A DNA stretch of 64,000 nt from positions 2,170,001 through 2,234,000 of the forward strand of contig NZ_CP084876.1 of NCBI RefSeq assembly GCF_020525925.1, in the 5' to 3' direction. Both the position numbers and the translations under genes were made by a program. The notes beneath the pieces are model-generated. The model searched no databases. It saw only the letters and a program-made list of their open reading frames with translations, and had not been told where the DNA came from. This stretch comes from Klebsiella quasipneumoniae subsp. quasipneumoniae (GTDB taxonomy: Bacteria; Pseudomonadota; Gammaproteobacteria; Enterobacterales; Enterobacteriaceae). Shown in pieces: positions 16,539-25,499 of this stretch (the stretch's first letter is position 1; every line of letters begins with the position of its first letter).

Positions 16539-16551
16539 TCAGGAAGGTATT

Positions 16552-17505
16552 ATGCGTTGGTTCGTCTCATTGCTGCTGTTGCTGACGGGGGCCGTCAGCG
16601 CCGCCGACCCACAAACTCAAACTTTTACCGATGATTTAGGCCGCACGGTCACCGTCCCGCTGCATCCGCAGCGCATTGTTTCGATGCACGATCTCGATAT
16701 TACTATTCCGCTGATTGAGCTCGGGGCGCCACCGATCGCCAGCCACGGCCGCACGCGCCCGGACGGCAGCCACTATCTGCGCTCCAGCGCCCAGCTCACC
16801 GGTGTCGATTTCGATAACAGCGATATCCGCTTTATTGGCACCGCCGATATCGATCTGGAAGCGGTGGCTGCCGTCAGGCCGGATCTGATCATCACCGAGC
16901 CCAGCCGCCACGTGTCGGTGGAGCAGCTGGAGAAGATTGCCCCGACGGTGAGCATCGACCATCTGCAGGGCAGCGCCCCGGAAATTTACCGCAAGCTGGC
17001 GCAGCTGACCGGCACCCAGCCGCGGCTGGCGATCCTCGAGCGCCGCTATCAGGAGCAAATCAAGCAGCTGAAAGCGATGGTCAACCCGTCGCAGTACAGC
17101 GTCTCGGTGATCCAGGCGAACAACGGCAAGGTCACGGTGCATCATTCTTACCACGCGCTGGGCCGGGTGCTGCGCGACGCCGGGTTCCGCTTTCCGCCGT
17201 TGATTGAGCGGATCCCCGACGGCCAGCGAATTGACGTCAGCGCGGAACAGCTGCCGGAGCTGGACGCCGATTTTGTCTTCGCCACCTGGCGGTCGGATAC
17301 CGGCGGTAAGCCGCAGGATGAGCTGCAGGCGATGGAAGGGGTGATGCCCGGCTGGTGCGACTTTATGCGCGCCTGCCGCACCGGGCGCTATATTTTGCTG
17401 CCGCGGGAGGAGGTGATCTCCAACTCCTACGCCGCGCTCTCTCTGATGGTGGCCCAGGTGCAGTCGCATATTGCCGGCAGGCCGATCCCGGCGGTGGCCA
17501 AATGA
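16552..17505 (+). CDS. Iron-siderophore ABC binding protein (FecB-like)
   Basis: A 317-residue periplasmic binding protein of the helical-backbone type III class. A short signal peptide (RWFVSLLLLLTGAVSAAD) gives a mature protein beginning AADPQ. Family motifs include FTDDLGRTVTVPLHPQRIVS and AVAAVRPDLIIT. ATG 16552 is chosen because AGGAAGG (16541-16547) sits 4 bases before it; the frame is open further upstream inside the permease gene. Captures the ferric complex released into the periplasm. Confidence 0.9.
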   Translation: MRWFVSLLLLLTGAVSAADPQTQTFTDDLGRTVTVPLHPQRIVSMHDLDITIPLIELGAPPIASHGRTRPDGSHYLRSSAQLTGVDFDNSDIRFIGTADIDLEAVAAVRPDLIITEPSRHVSVEQLEKIAPTVSIDHLQGSAPEIYRKLAQLTGTQPRLAILERRYQEQIKQLKAMVNPSQYSVSVIQANNGKVTVHHSYHALGRVLRDAGFRFPPLIERIPDGQRIDVSAEQLPELDADFVFATWRSDTGGKPQDELQAMEGVMPGWCDFMRACRTGRYILLPREEVISNSYAALSLMVAQVQSHIAGRPIPAVAK

Positions 17506-18404
17506 AAAGCGCGGTGAAAAAAGAGAAGGGGCGGGTCGACCTGTTCGGCGAACGCTATCGCGCCCGGGCGCATCAGCTCTCTCCCCGCCTGCGGGCCGTG
17601 GTCAGCTATATCAACGACAACCGCGAGGTGGTGCTGGAGCAGACGGCGATGGAGATCGCCACCGCGACCCAGACCTCTGACGCCACGGTGGTGCGCGCCA
17701 TCCAGGCGCTGGGCTTCGCCGGGCTGCGCGAGCTTAAGCAGACTATGGAGCGCTGGTTCGGCACCTCGGTCACCTCGGCGGAAAAGATGCGCTCGACGGT
17801 CACCGCACTCGCCAGCGACGTCAATTCCAGTATTGATTTTGTGCTTGAAGGGCACCAGCGGGTCTGCGAGGTCCTGTCGCGGGCCGACAACCGCGCGGCG
17901 GTGGCCCAGGCGGTGGCGTTGCTCAGCGACGCGCGCCAGGTGGGGATCTTCGGCATCGGCGCCTCGGGGATCCTCGCCGAGTACACCGCCCGGCTGTTCA
18001 GCCGCATTGGCCTGCCGGCTTACGTGATGAACCGCACGGGCTTTAGCCTCGCCGAACAGCTTATCGGCCTGCAGCGCGGCGATGTGCTGATCATGATGGG
18101 GCAAAAATCCCCCCATCGCGAAGGGATGACCACCCTGCGCGAGGCGAAGCGGCTGGGTATTCCGACCATCCTGCTGACCCAGGCGGTGGACTCGCGCTTC
18201 AGTCAGGAGGCGCAGGTGGTGATCGACGTCCCGCGCGGCGGGGACAGTAGCCGGATGCCGCTGCACGGCACGGTGCTGGTCTGTCTGGAGATGATTGTCC
18301 TGTCGGTGGCCTCGACCACGCCACAAAAAACGGTGAAATCCCTGAAGCGAATCAACGACCTGCACCGGGCCATCGGTAAATCCGGCGGTAAACGGGCCAG
18401 TTGA
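17502..18404 (+). CDS. RpiR-family regulator with SIS domain
   Basis: A 300-residue MurR/RpiR-type regulator. The N-terminal helix-turn-helix covers about residues 20-90 (LEQTAMEIATATQTSDATVVRAIQALGF, split here by its hinge), followed by a SIS domain at about 120-265 (FGIGASGILAEYTARLF; VLIMMGQKSPH). RpiR proteins usually sense phosphosugars. Its ATG overlaps the siderophore binding-protein stop by 4 bases, so it is translated with an iron-uptake operon, which is unusual. It may instead serve the amino acid importer that begins 92 bases downstream. ATG 17502 fits the overlap; the frame is open upstream to 17355. Confidence 0.86.
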   Translation: MKSAVKKEKGRVDLFGERYRARAHQLSPRLRAVVSYINDNREVVLEQTAMEIATATQTSDATVVRAIQALGFAGLRELKQTMERWFGTSVTSAEKMRSTVTALASDVNSSIDFVLEGHQRVCEVLSRADNRAAVAQAVALLSDARQVGIFGIGASGILAEYTARLFSRIGLPAYVMNRTGFSLAEQLIGLQRGDVLIMMGQKSPHREGMTTLREAKRLGIPTILLTQAVDSRFSQEAQVVIDVPRGGDSSRMPLHGTVLVCLEMIVLSVASTTPQKTVKSLKRINDLHRAIGKSGGKRAS

Positions 18405-18496
18405 TAAGATAATTCACCAGCGGGAAGGTTTCCGGTTGCATACAAAAGTAAGTGTGTGTATTTTTATGCAAAATAAATGCATAAAAAGGATATCTC

Positions 18497-19264
18497 ATGG
18501 TTAAGAATTTGCTCAAAGCGTGTTTCATGATGGCCGCGCTTACGGCAGCCGGACAGGCGGCTGCGGAAACCTACACCGTCGGCTCCGGCGGCACCTACCG
18601 GCCATTTGAATTTGAAAACAGCCAGAAACAGCTGGAAGGTTTTGATATCGACATCATCAAAGCCATCGCCAAAGCCGAAGGCTTTGACGTCAAACTGGTC
18701 AATACCCCATGGGAAGGTATCTTCGCCACGCTGAACACCGGCGACCGCGACATCATCATCTCCGGGATCACCATCACCGATAAACGCAAACAGATGGTCG
18801 ATTTCTCCGCGCCGTACTTCCCGGCCGAGCAGTCTATCGTCGTCGCCCAGGATTCGCAGGTCGATTCCCTCGCGGCCCTGAAAAACGAGAAGGTCGGGGT
18901 GGTGAACTCCAGCACCGGCGATATCGTGGTCTCTGAGGTACTGGGCAAAAACAGCACGGCGATCAAGCGCTTCGACAATACCCCGCTGATGCTCCAGGAG
19001 CTGTTCGAGGATGGCGTCAGCGCCGCGGTGGGTGACGTCGGGGTGGTGAAGTACTACATCAAGCAGCACCCGGAGAAGCAGTTCAAGCTGGTGCCGGATG
19101 CCAAATTTGAACGCCAGTATTTCGGTATCGCAGTGGCGAAAGGCAACAGCGAACTGCTGGGCAAAATCAACGCCGGTCTGCAGAAGATTGTTGCCGACGG
19201 AACTTACGCCAAAATCTATAAAACCTGGTTCGACGACAACGTGCCGACGCTGCCAGCGCAATAA
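18497..19264 (+). CDS. Polar amino acid ABC transporter binding protein
   Basis: A 255-residue periplasmic binding protein of the SBP_bac_3 family (glutamine/cystine/arginine type). Signal peptide to about residue 24 (GQAAAE); then YTVGSGGTYRPFEFEN, GFDIDIIKAIAKAEGF and SGITITDKRKQMVDFSAPYF, the classic family run. An AAAGGA ribosome site lies at 18485-18490. The permease gene follows after a strong hairpin, so the binding protein is probably made in excess. The amino acid is not determined by the sequence. Confidence 0.9.
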   Translation: MVKNLLKACFMMAALTAAGQAAAETYTVGSGGTYRPFEFENSQKQLEGFDIDIIKAIAKAEGFDVKLVNTPWEGIFATLNTGDRDIIISGITITDKRKQMVDFSAPYFPAEQSIVVAQDSQVDSLAALKNEKVGVVNSSTGDIVVSEVLGKNSTAIKRFDNTPLMLQELFEDGVSAAVGDVGVVKYYIKQHPEKQFKLVPDAKFERQYFGIAVAKGNSELLGKINAGLQKIVADGTYAKIYKTWFDDNVPTLPAQ

Positions 19265-19283
19265 CCCACCTTTTTCAGTGACC

Positions 19284-19316
19284 ACGGCTATCGCCCAGGC
19301 GATAGCCGTATTTTTT
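19284..19316 (+). terminator. Intrinsic terminator / attenuator between binding protein and permease
   Basis: ACGGCTATCGCC (19284-19295) pairs perfectly with GGCGATAGCCGT (19298-19309), followed by A and six T. This is a full rho-independent terminator, yet the permease start is only 12 bases further on. Partial read-through would set the binding protein : permease ratio. Confidence 0.85.
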
Positions 19317-19327
19317 AGGGAAGGACT

Positions 19328-20092
19328 ATGACGGGATTCCGTTGGGAGATCATCGAGGAGTACGGCCCGCTGTTTGTGGACGGCGCCCTGATGACGATTA
19401 AATGTACCATTATCTGCGTGATCCTCGGGACGCTGTGGGGGTTAACCCTTGGTCTCGGACGGATGGCGAAGGCCGAGCACGGGCCATGGAAATATATTCT
19501 CCGCTACCTGGTGCAGTTTCCGGTGCGCTTTTACGTTAGCGCCTTCCGCGGTACGCCGCTGTTCGTGCAGATCATGGTGGTGCACTTTGCGCTGGTGCCG
19601 CTGTTTATTAACCCGCGCGACGGCCTGCTGGTGACCAGCGGCCTGATGAGCGCCGACTTTGCCCGCGAGCTGCGCGCCAGCTACGGGGCGTTCCTCTCCT
19701 GCATTGTGGCGATCACCCTTAACGCTGGCGCCTATGTGTCGGAGATTTTCCGCGCCGGCATCCAGTCGATCGACAAAGGGCAGATGGAGGCCTCCCGCGC
19801 GCTGGGCATGCCGTGGTGGAAAACCATGCGCAAGGTGATCCTGCCCCAGGCGTTTCGCCGCATTCTGCCGCCGCTGGGCAACAACGCCATCGCCATAGTC
19901 AAAGACTCGTCGCTGGCCTCGGCGATAGGCCTGGCCGATCTGGCCTACGCCGCGCGCACCGTCTCCGGCGCCTACGCCACCTACTGGGAACCCTACCTGA
20001 CCATCTCCTTGGTCTACTGGGTGATCACCTTCCTGCTGGCGCAGCTGGTTAACCGTCTGGAAAAGAGGTTTGGCAAAAGTGATTCACATTAA
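19328..20092 (+). CDS. Polar amino acid ABC transporter permease
   Basis: A 254-residue His/Glu/Gln/Arg-class permease (HisM/GlnP family) with the characteristic [17 protein letters not shown] and the EAA loop [30 protein letters not shown] split over residues 150-185. AAGGA (19321-19325) precedes ATG 19328. Only one permease gene is present, so the transporter should be a homodimer. The ATPase start lies inside its 3' end. Confidence 0.9.
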   Translation: MTGFRWEIIEEYGPLFVDGALMTIKCTIICVILGTLWGLTLGLGRMAKAEHGPWKYILRYLVQFPVRFYVSAFRGTPLFVQIMVVHFALVPLFINPRDGLLVTSGLMSADFARELRASYGAFLSCIVAITLNAGAYVSEIFRAGIQSIDKGQMEASRALGMPWWKTMRKVILPQAFRRILPPLGNNAIAIVKDSSLASAIGLADLAYAARTVSGAYATYWEPYLTISLVYWVITFLLAQLVNRLEKRFGKSDSH

Positions 20093-20801
20093 TAACTTAC
20101 ATAAGCGCTTCGGCGACAGCCACGTGCTGCGCGGCATCAGCTGCGACATTAAACCGCAGGAAGTGGTGTGCATCATCGGCCCCTCCGGATCGGGGAAAAG
20201 TACCTTTCTGCGCTGTATGAACGCCCTCGAGACGGTCAGCGAAGGCGAGGTGGTGGTCAACGGCTTTGCCGCCCACGACCGCACTACCGACCTCAACAAG
20301 ATGCGCGAAAGCGTCGGCATGGTGTTCCAGCGCTTTAACCTGTTCCCGCACATGACGGTGCTGGAAAACCTGATTATGGCGCCGATGAATCTGCGTAATA
20401 TGCCGCGCCAGCAGGCGGTCGACCTGGCGGAAGCCTTGCTGGCGAAGGTGGGCTTAAGCGATAAGCGCGACGCCTGGCCCTCGAGCCTGTCCGGCGGCCA
20501 GCAGCAGCGCGTCGCGATTGCCCGCGCGCTGGCGATGAAGCCGTCGATAATGCTGTTCGATGAGCCCACCTCGGCGCTGGATCCGGAGCTGGTGGGCGAC
20601 GTGCTGGAGGTGATGAAAAACCTCGCCAGCGAGGGGATGACCATGGTGATCGTGACCCACGAAATGGGCTTTGCCCGCGAAGTGGCCGACCGGGTGATCT
20701 TCATCGACCAGGGCGTGATTCAGGAAGAGGGCAAGCCGGGGCAGATCTTTAGCGCGCCGACCAACCCACGCACCGCCGCGTTCCTCAGCAAGGTGCTGTA
20801 A
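20079..20801 (+). CDS. Polar amino acid ABC transporter ATPase
   Basis: A 240-residue ATPase of the GlnQ/HisP family: Walker [11 protein letters not shown]-loop [13 protein letters not shown], signature [15 protein letters not shown], Walker [20 protein letters not shown] switch. The start is GTG 20079 (AGAGG at 20064-20068, 10 bases before); TTG 20070 is possible but too close to that site. Overlaps the permease gene by 14 bases and completes the importer. Confidence 0.9.
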   Translation: MIHINNLHKRFGDSHVLRGISCDIKPQEVVCIIGPSGSGKSTFLRCMNALETVSEGEVVVNGFAAHDRTTDLNKMRESVGMVFQRFNLFPHMTVLENLIMAPMNLRNMPRQQAVDLAEALLAKVGLSDKRDAWPSSLSGGQQQRVAIARALAMKPSIMLFDEPTSALDPELVGDVLEVMKNLASEGMTMVIVTHEMGFAREVADRVIFIDQGVIQEEGKPGQIFSAPTNPRTAAFLSKVL

Positions 20802-20806
20802 ACCGG

Positions 20807-20831
20807 GCGGGCTGGCGCCAGGCCAGCCCGC
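20807..20831 (+). terminator. Hairpin at the end of the amino acid importer operon
   Basis: GCGGGCTGGC (20807-20816) and GCCAGCCCGC (20822-20831) form a perfect 10-bp stem with a GCCAG loop, 5 bases after the ATPase stop. No T-run follows. Confidence 0.55.
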
Positions 20832-21073
20832 TGAGTGTTGTCAGATATATTGATGATATTTTTCATCATCAGTATAAACATTGACTGAACTCATAAATCC
20901 CGCGACGACTCCTTTGTTAATCTCCGGGTATCGCTTTGGGCTTCACCAGGAATATAACGTTGGAAATCTTTTTTTAACCCACTGAAAAATAGCGACTAAC
21001 TATTTTTCATACGCCAAAAATCATGGTCCGTTAATGACGGACTCGGTTTCGTATGGGTTAAAAAAGGTACGTT

Positions 21074-21688
21074 ATGACAGTTACATGGACGGTCACGCCC
21101 GTGGGGTATCAGCACATTGCCAAACGCTGCCCCTCCTGCAATGTAAAACGCGACTTCGCCCCTTCCGGCGCCATCCGGGTGAATTCGCAAAAGAAGCTGC
21201 TGGATATCTGGAGCATCTATAAATGCACGCACTGCGATTACACCTGGAATATCGCCCTGTTTTCCAGGCTGCACGTCAGCAAGATTAACCGCGAACGGCT
21301 TCAGCGTCTGAGGCAGAACGATGCTGCCATGGTTCGCTATTATGCCGCTGACCTCGCGACGCTGAAGCGCAACGGCGCCGAGCCGTCGGGGCAACCTGAT
21401 TTTCGTATTCAGGAGCATTGGTCGGTCAGGTTGATGGCTTGCCCGCAAATAATGGTGCGCGTTCGGGTCCTTCAGCCTTTTCGCGTCAGCCTGCTATCAA
21501 TACTGAAAAAGCAGCTCAAGCTGAGTACGGCTGATATCCGGTGGTTGGTCGCGACAGGGCAGATCAAAGGTATTCCAGTAAAACAGCTCAAGACGAAAAA
21601 GCTGAGGGAGATGGAATGTCATTTTCAGCTGGCGGCGGAAACGCTGTATGCGCGACGCCGGATTACGTTATCACTTCGCTGTAGATAA
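21074..21688 (+). CDS. DUF1062 family protein
   Basis: A 204-residue cytoplasmic protein of unknown function that I recognise as DUF1062: WTVTPVG start, then two CxxC pairs (CPSC near 20 and CTHC near 53) that look like a zinc ribbon, with the family-like LLDIWSIYKC and DYTWNI. The C-terminal half has a LSTADIRWLVATGQI segment reminiscent of a helix-turn-helix, so a nucleic-acid role is possible but unproven. It stands alone with a 272-base AT-rich upstream gap. Confidence 0.75.
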   Translation: MTVTWTVTPVGYQHIAKRCPSCNVKRDFAPSGAIRVNSQKKLLDIWSIYKCTHCDYTWNIALFSRLHVSKINRERLQRLRQNDAAMVRYYAADLATLKRNGAEPSGQPDFRIQEHWSVRLMACPQIMVRVRVLQPFRVSLLSILKKQLKLSTADIRWLVATGQIKGIPVKQLKTKKLREMECHFQLAAETLYARRRITLSLRCR

Positions 21689-21748
21689 CTCGTCGGGAAG
21701 ATAAGCCGTAGCGCTTTAACCGCGGTTTTTCGTTATTCTCAATGAAAT

Positions 21749-21773
21749 CAGGACGGCGAAGTCGGCCGTCCTG
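21749..21773. terminator. Bidirectional hairpin between convergent genes
   Basis: CAGGACGGC (21749-21757) pairs with GCCGTCCTG (21765-21773), located between the convergent DUF1062 and VOC genes, with AT-rich flanks on both sides. Confidence 0.5.
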
Positions 21774-21817
21774 AATTACTCATTACTGCCTGAAAAAGGC
21801 ACTTCCGCAGCAGCCAT

Positions 21818-22210
21818 TCAAGCTGCCGACGCATAATAAACAAACGCCAGCTTATTGCCGTCGGGATCGCGGACGTAGGCGCTGTGAAAGCCGTCGCCAT
21901 ACTGCGGACGGTGACCGGGCGCGCCTTCGTCACGTCCGCCGAGTTGCAGGGCGAGGGCATGCAGTTCCGCAATATGTTCGACGGAGCGGGCGTTAAGCGC
22001 CACCATCGTTCCATTGCCCACCCCGGCAGGCTGCTGATCAAAGGGGACGCCCACGCACAGCCCGCAGGTCTGGTTTCCGTTGAAGGTGCCCCATGAGGCG
22101 CCTTGTTCGTTACGGCCGGCTTTGGCGTGCCCCAGCAATGCCATTAACGGGTCATAGAACTCGATGGCGCGTGGTAGATCGTTCGTTCCCAGCATAATGT
22201 ATGAAAACAT
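21818..22210 (-). CDS. VOC-family (glyoxalase/bleomycin resistance-like) protein 1
   Basis: A 130-residue vicinal-oxygen-chelate fold protein: MFSYIMLGTNDLPRAIEFYD start, GGRDEGAPG in the middle, and YVRDPDGNKLAFVYY near the end, the usual paired beta-alpha-beta motifs. Members are metal-dependent lyases, dioxygenases or antibiotic-binding proteins; the substrate is unknown. AGGAGG lies 5 bases before ATG 22210. The next VOC gene lies upstream by 41 bases on the same strand, probably one transcript. Confidence 0.85.
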   Translation of the reverse strand: MFSYIMLGTNDLPRAIEFYDPLMALLGHAKAGRNEQGASWGTFNGNQTCGLCVGVPFDQQPAGVGNGTMVALNARSVEHIAELHALALQLGGRDEGAPGHRPQYGDGFHSAYVRDPDGNKLAFVYYASAA

Positions 22211-22251
22211 AGTGTCCTCCTGTTGCGGGCAAAAAGGTGACTTTCGCCCGC

Positions 22252-22686
22252 TTACTGCGTGAAGCGGATGGCAACAGACCCGGCGCTGCGCTCAGCCTCG
22301 CCATGGTACACCGCCTCAATATTATTCCCCTGCGGATCCAGCACAAAAGCGGCATAGTAACCAGAATGATAGTGTCGTTCGCCAGGCGCGCCGTTATCGC
22401 GGCCGCCATGGGTCAGCGCTGCATGGTAAAAAGCGTCCACCATGTCGCGATCTCTGGCCTGGAACGCCAGATGGTGGCGCCCTGTCAGTTTCCCGGCGGC
22501 CTCCTGGCTGTGGCGTGAGGCCACCACCAGTTCGTCGGCCAGCAAGTAGTCATTAGCGGTGGTAATAACCGGGATCTCCAGCGCCGACAGTACGGCGGTA
22601 TAGAAGTTTTTGCTTGCCGCAAAGTCTTCGACAACCAGCAGAATATGATCGATCAATCTGCCACGATGTAACGTATTACTTTCCAT
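22252..22686 (-). CDS. VOC-family protein 2
   Basis: A 144-residue VOC protein: LIDHILLVVEDFAASKNFY at the start, GGRDNGAPG and AFVLDPQGNNIEAVYHG later. ATG 22686 is chosen because AGGAGG is spaced 7 bases before it; the frame is open to 22716. It is clearly related to the third VOC protein of this window (33283-33654), sharing GYYAAFV and the NNIEAV/HNIEAV ending. Function unknown. Confidence 0.85.
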   Translation of the reverse strand: MESNTLHRGRLIDHILLVVEDFAASKNFYTAVLSALEIPVITTANDYLLADELVVASRHSQEAAGKLTGRHHLAFQARDRDMVDAFYHAALTHGGRDNGAPGERHYHSGYYAAFVLDPQGNNIEAVYHGEAERSAGSVAIRFTQ

Positions 22687-22768
22687 ATGATTTCCTCCTG
22701 GCAGGGGGGCCGGCAATGGTTAACAGCAGTGAGCCAGCAAAAACAGGATACCCTCCGGTAAGGGCCAT

Positions 22769-22794
22769 AAAAAAGGCTGGCGCCAGGCCAGCCG
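22769..22794 (-). terminator. Intrinsic terminator of the MFS gene
   Basis: On the minus strand GGCTGGC-CTGGC-GCCAGCC is followed by seven T residues (A-run 22769-22775 on the plus strand), starting 6 bases after the MFS stop codon. Confidence 0.8.
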
Positions 22795-22800
22795 TCAGGA

Positions 22801-24000
22801 CTACTGCGCGGACTCCGTCGCTTCGTCCATGTCCTCTTCCTGCTCGCTGGCGAGCAGGGTTTTCTCGTTTTTACACAGACACTGGATCAGCAGGAACAGC
22901 CCGCCGCTGGCCACCAGGGTGGCGATCAGGCCATCGTAGCCGGTGATGCCGATCAGCATGCCGCTGACTACCGGTCCGGCGACGCTGCCGGCGGACCAGA
23001 AAAAGCCGAACAGGGCGTTAATCATAATTAGCTTCTGTCCGCTAAAGGTTTTCCCCGCCCGCACCAGCGACAGGGTATACAGCGCCCCCGCCGCGGCGCC
23101 CAGCAGCAGACAAATGGCCATCAGCTGAATGCGTGAGCCGAGCATCAGCGGCAGGGCCAGCAGCGACAGGCTGAAGACCACCGCGCAGGCCAGATGCACG
23201 CGGCGAATGCCGACCCGGTCGGCCAGCCAGCCGAGCGGGGTCTGGAACATCGCATCCCCGGTAAGCACCACGGTCACCAGCAGCACCGCCATTCCTTCAT
23301 TAAGCCCCTTGTCCATGCCGTACAGCGGCAGCAGGGCGAGGATGCTGGCGTCGAAGAAGGCGAAGCAGAAGACCCCGGAGGCCAGTACCGGCAGGAAGGC
23401 GCCGAGGCTGCGCCAGCTGGCGCGCTCCCCAAGGCTTTCGCGGGTGCCGGTGGGCAGATGGCGCAGCATCAGCAGGCAGACGGCGGTGACCGCGACGATC
23501 GCCATCAGCGCCGAGGCCTGCCAGGCGGGGCCGACGGAGATCAGCAGCGGTCCGGCCAGCTGACAGCCGGTAAAGGCCGAGGCGTAGATGCCGGTGAGGG
23601 TGGCGCGCTGGCTGCCCGCCGCGCCGCCGGTGATCCAGCTTTCGCCCAGTACGATAATGACCCCGGAGGCCAGGCCGGTCAGCAGGCGCGGCAGCAGAAG
23701 CAGCGTCATATCGGTGGTCATGCATGAGGCGATGGTCGCCAGCGCCAGCAGGATCAGACTGCCGCTCAGCAGTACGCCCATTTCAACGCGCCGGCACAGC
23801 GCAGGAGAGAGGAAAGAGGAGATCATCATGCCGGCGGGCGGCAGGGCGGCCAGCAGGCCGACGTACAGCGGCGCAACCTGCTGCTGCGCCAGCTCAAGAC
23901 TGATTAACGGCACCGTATAGCCGGTGATAAATCCCACGAGCGACGCGGCCATGATCATCGCCAGCGTGGGGGCAAGACGATTCTGGTCTGGGTTAAACAT
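22801..24000 (-). CDS. MFS transporter (YcaD-like)
   Basis: A 399-residue major facilitator with 12 predicted helices. The conserved loop-2/3 and loop-8/9 segments are present (LTGDAMFQTPLGWLADRVGIRRV around 255). The overall pattern, including GWLADRVGIRR and an acidic C-terminal tail (EQEEDMDEATE), resembles the YcaD subgroup of sugar/drug transporters. Substrate unknown. Followed by its own terminator. Confidence 0.82.
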   Translation of the reverse strand: MFNPDQNRLAPTLAMIMAASLVGFITGYTVPLISLELAQQQVAPLYVGLLAALPPAGMMISSFLSPALCRRVEMGVLLSGSLILLALATIASCMTTDMTLLLLPRLLTGLASGVIIVLGESWITGGAAGSQRATLTGIYASAFTGCQLAGPLLISVGPAWQASALMAIVAVTAVCLLMLRHLPTGTRESLGERASWRSLGAFLPVLASGVFCFAFFDASILALLPLYGMDKGLNEGMAVLLVTVVLTGDAMFQTPLGWLADRVGIRRVHLACAVVFSLSLLALPLMLGSRIQLMAICLLLGAAAGALYTLSLVRAGKTFSGQKLIMINALFGFFWSAGSVAGPVVSGMLIGITGYDGLIATLVASGGLFLLIQCLCKNEKTLLASEQEEDMDEATESAQ

Positions 24001-24296
24001 TTTATTTCCGATGACGGAGAGGTCAGTAGTGGATCCTTCGGCAAATTGCCGTCCTGAGTTGCATAATAATTAATCGCCTGGCCGTTGTCACCGTTGAAAT
24101 CACTACCAAAAAAGGTCCGCCCGGCGGCGGCTGGCGTGTACACCGCGCCGACGCCGCATTTCGTGACGTTGTCAGCGTGTTAACGACAGGATATAACGGA
24201 GGGAGCGGCAGCGACCCGGCGCCGGTGAGCGACGGGGAAAAACGCAACGCATGACCCAATTATTCAGCATTACGCTATGCAGGAAAGGAGTAATAC

Positions 24297-25454
24297 ATGG
24301 CCGTATCGCCGTCACTGATCGCCGAAGCCACAGGCTGGCGACGTGAGTTTCACGCCGCGCCTGAGCTCGGATATCAGGAGCAGGAGACCTCGCGCCGCGT
24401 CGCCGAGCTGCTGGTCTCGTTTGGCCTGCAGGTTCATCGCGGGCTGGCCGGCACCGGCGTCGTGGCGACGCTGGAAAACGGCCCCGGGCCGGTCATCGGC
24501 CTGCGCGCCGATATGGACGCCCTGCCGATCACCGAGCTGGGGAGCGTCAGCTACCGTTCGCGCCGCGCCGGGGTAATGCACGCCTGCGGCCACGATGGCC
24601 ACACCGCGATGCTGCTGGCGGCCGCGGCCCATCTGGCGCAGACCCGCCAGTTCAGCGGTACCGTCCAGTTTGTCTTCCAGCCGGCGGAAGAGAACCTTGG
24701 CGGCGCGCGCAAAATGGTGGAAGAGGGGTTATTCGAACGCTTCCCGATGGATGCGATTTACGCGCTGCATAACTGGCCGGGGATCCCCCTCGGCGAAGTG
24801 GCGCTCAGCGATGGCGCGATGATGGCTTCCCTCGACGCCTTCGAGATCACCCTGCGCGGCAAAAGTTGCCATGCGGCGATGCCGGAGAGCGGGGCCGATC
24901 CCATCGTCGCCGCGGCGCAGTTGATTATGGCGCTGCAGACCATCCCCTCCCGTCGCCTGTCGCCACAGGATTCCGCGGTGGTCAGCATCACCCAGATAAA
25001 CGGCGGCGAGGCGATCAACGTCCTGCCGGACACCGTGGTGCTGCGCGGCACCTTCCGCTGCCTGAGCAATCGCGTTCGCGCCCGCGTGCGGGAGCTTATC
25101 GAAAGCTATGTGGCCACCCAGCCGCAGGTGTCCGATGTCCGGGGCGAGATTAGCTGGTTTCCCGGGTATCCGGTGACCAAAAACCATGCGCCGCAGGCGC
25201 AGCTGCTGCGCGAGGTGGCGGTCGCCACCCTCGGCGCGGAAGCGGTGCGCTGGAACCAGGCGCCGTCGATGGCCTCTGAGGATTTTGCCTGCATGCTGGA
25301 GGTCTGTCCGGGGGCCTATTTCTGGATCGGCACCGATGGCGAAACGCCGTCGAAGCCGTTGCATAACGCCAGCTATGACTTTAACGACGCGCTGATTAGC
25401 CACGGGGTGGCGATGTGGGTGGCGCTGGTGGAGAAACAGCTGCCGGCGGCGTAA
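24297..25454 (+). CDS. M20-family amidohydrolase (hippurate hydrolase / N-acyl amino acid deacylase type)
   Basis: A 385-residue metallopeptidase-like amidohydrolase. Metal-site motifs of the M20D group are visible: GLRADMDALPI (Asp), MHACGHDGHTAMLL (Cys-His and His), QPAEENLGGA (Glu-Glu), then the dimerisation domain with HAAMPESGADPI and a final His in KPLHNASYDFND. Such enzymes remove acyl groups from amino acids (hippurate, N-acetyl- or IAA-conjugates). AGGAAAGGAG (24280-24289) precedes ATG 24297. No linked transporter, so the substrate is open. Confidence 0.85.
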   Translation: MAVSPSLIAEATGWRREFHAAPELGYQEQETSRRVAELLVSFGLQVHRGLAGTGVVATLENGPGPVIGLRADMDALPITELGSVSYRSRRAGVMHACGHDGHTAMLLAAAAHLAQTRQFSGTVQFVFQPAEENLGGARKMVEEGLFERFPMDAIYALHNWPGIPLGEVALSDGAMMASLDAFEITLRGKSCHAAMPESGADPIVAAAQLIMALQTIPSRRLSPQDSAVVSITQINGGEAINVLPDTVVLRGTFRCLSNRVRARVRELIESYVATQPQVSDVRGEISWFPGYPVTKNHAPQAQLLREVAVATLGAEAVRWNQAPSMASEDFACMLEVCPGAYFWIGTDGETPSKPLHNASYDFNDALISHGVAMWVALVEKQLPAA

Positions 25455-25494
25455 CCCGCCGGCAGCGGCAGGAGGGAAGGGAGCGCGCGCTCCC
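25442..25494. terminator. Two hairpins between convergent genes
   Basis: GCCGGCGG / CCGCCGGC (25442-25449 and 25456-25463) straddles the amidohydrolase stop, and the palindrome GGGAGCGC-GCGCTCCC covers 25479-25494. Together they fill the gap to the convergent formate dehydrogenase. No T-run, so termination strength is uncertain. Confidence 0.4.
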
Positions 25495-25499
25495 TGAGG

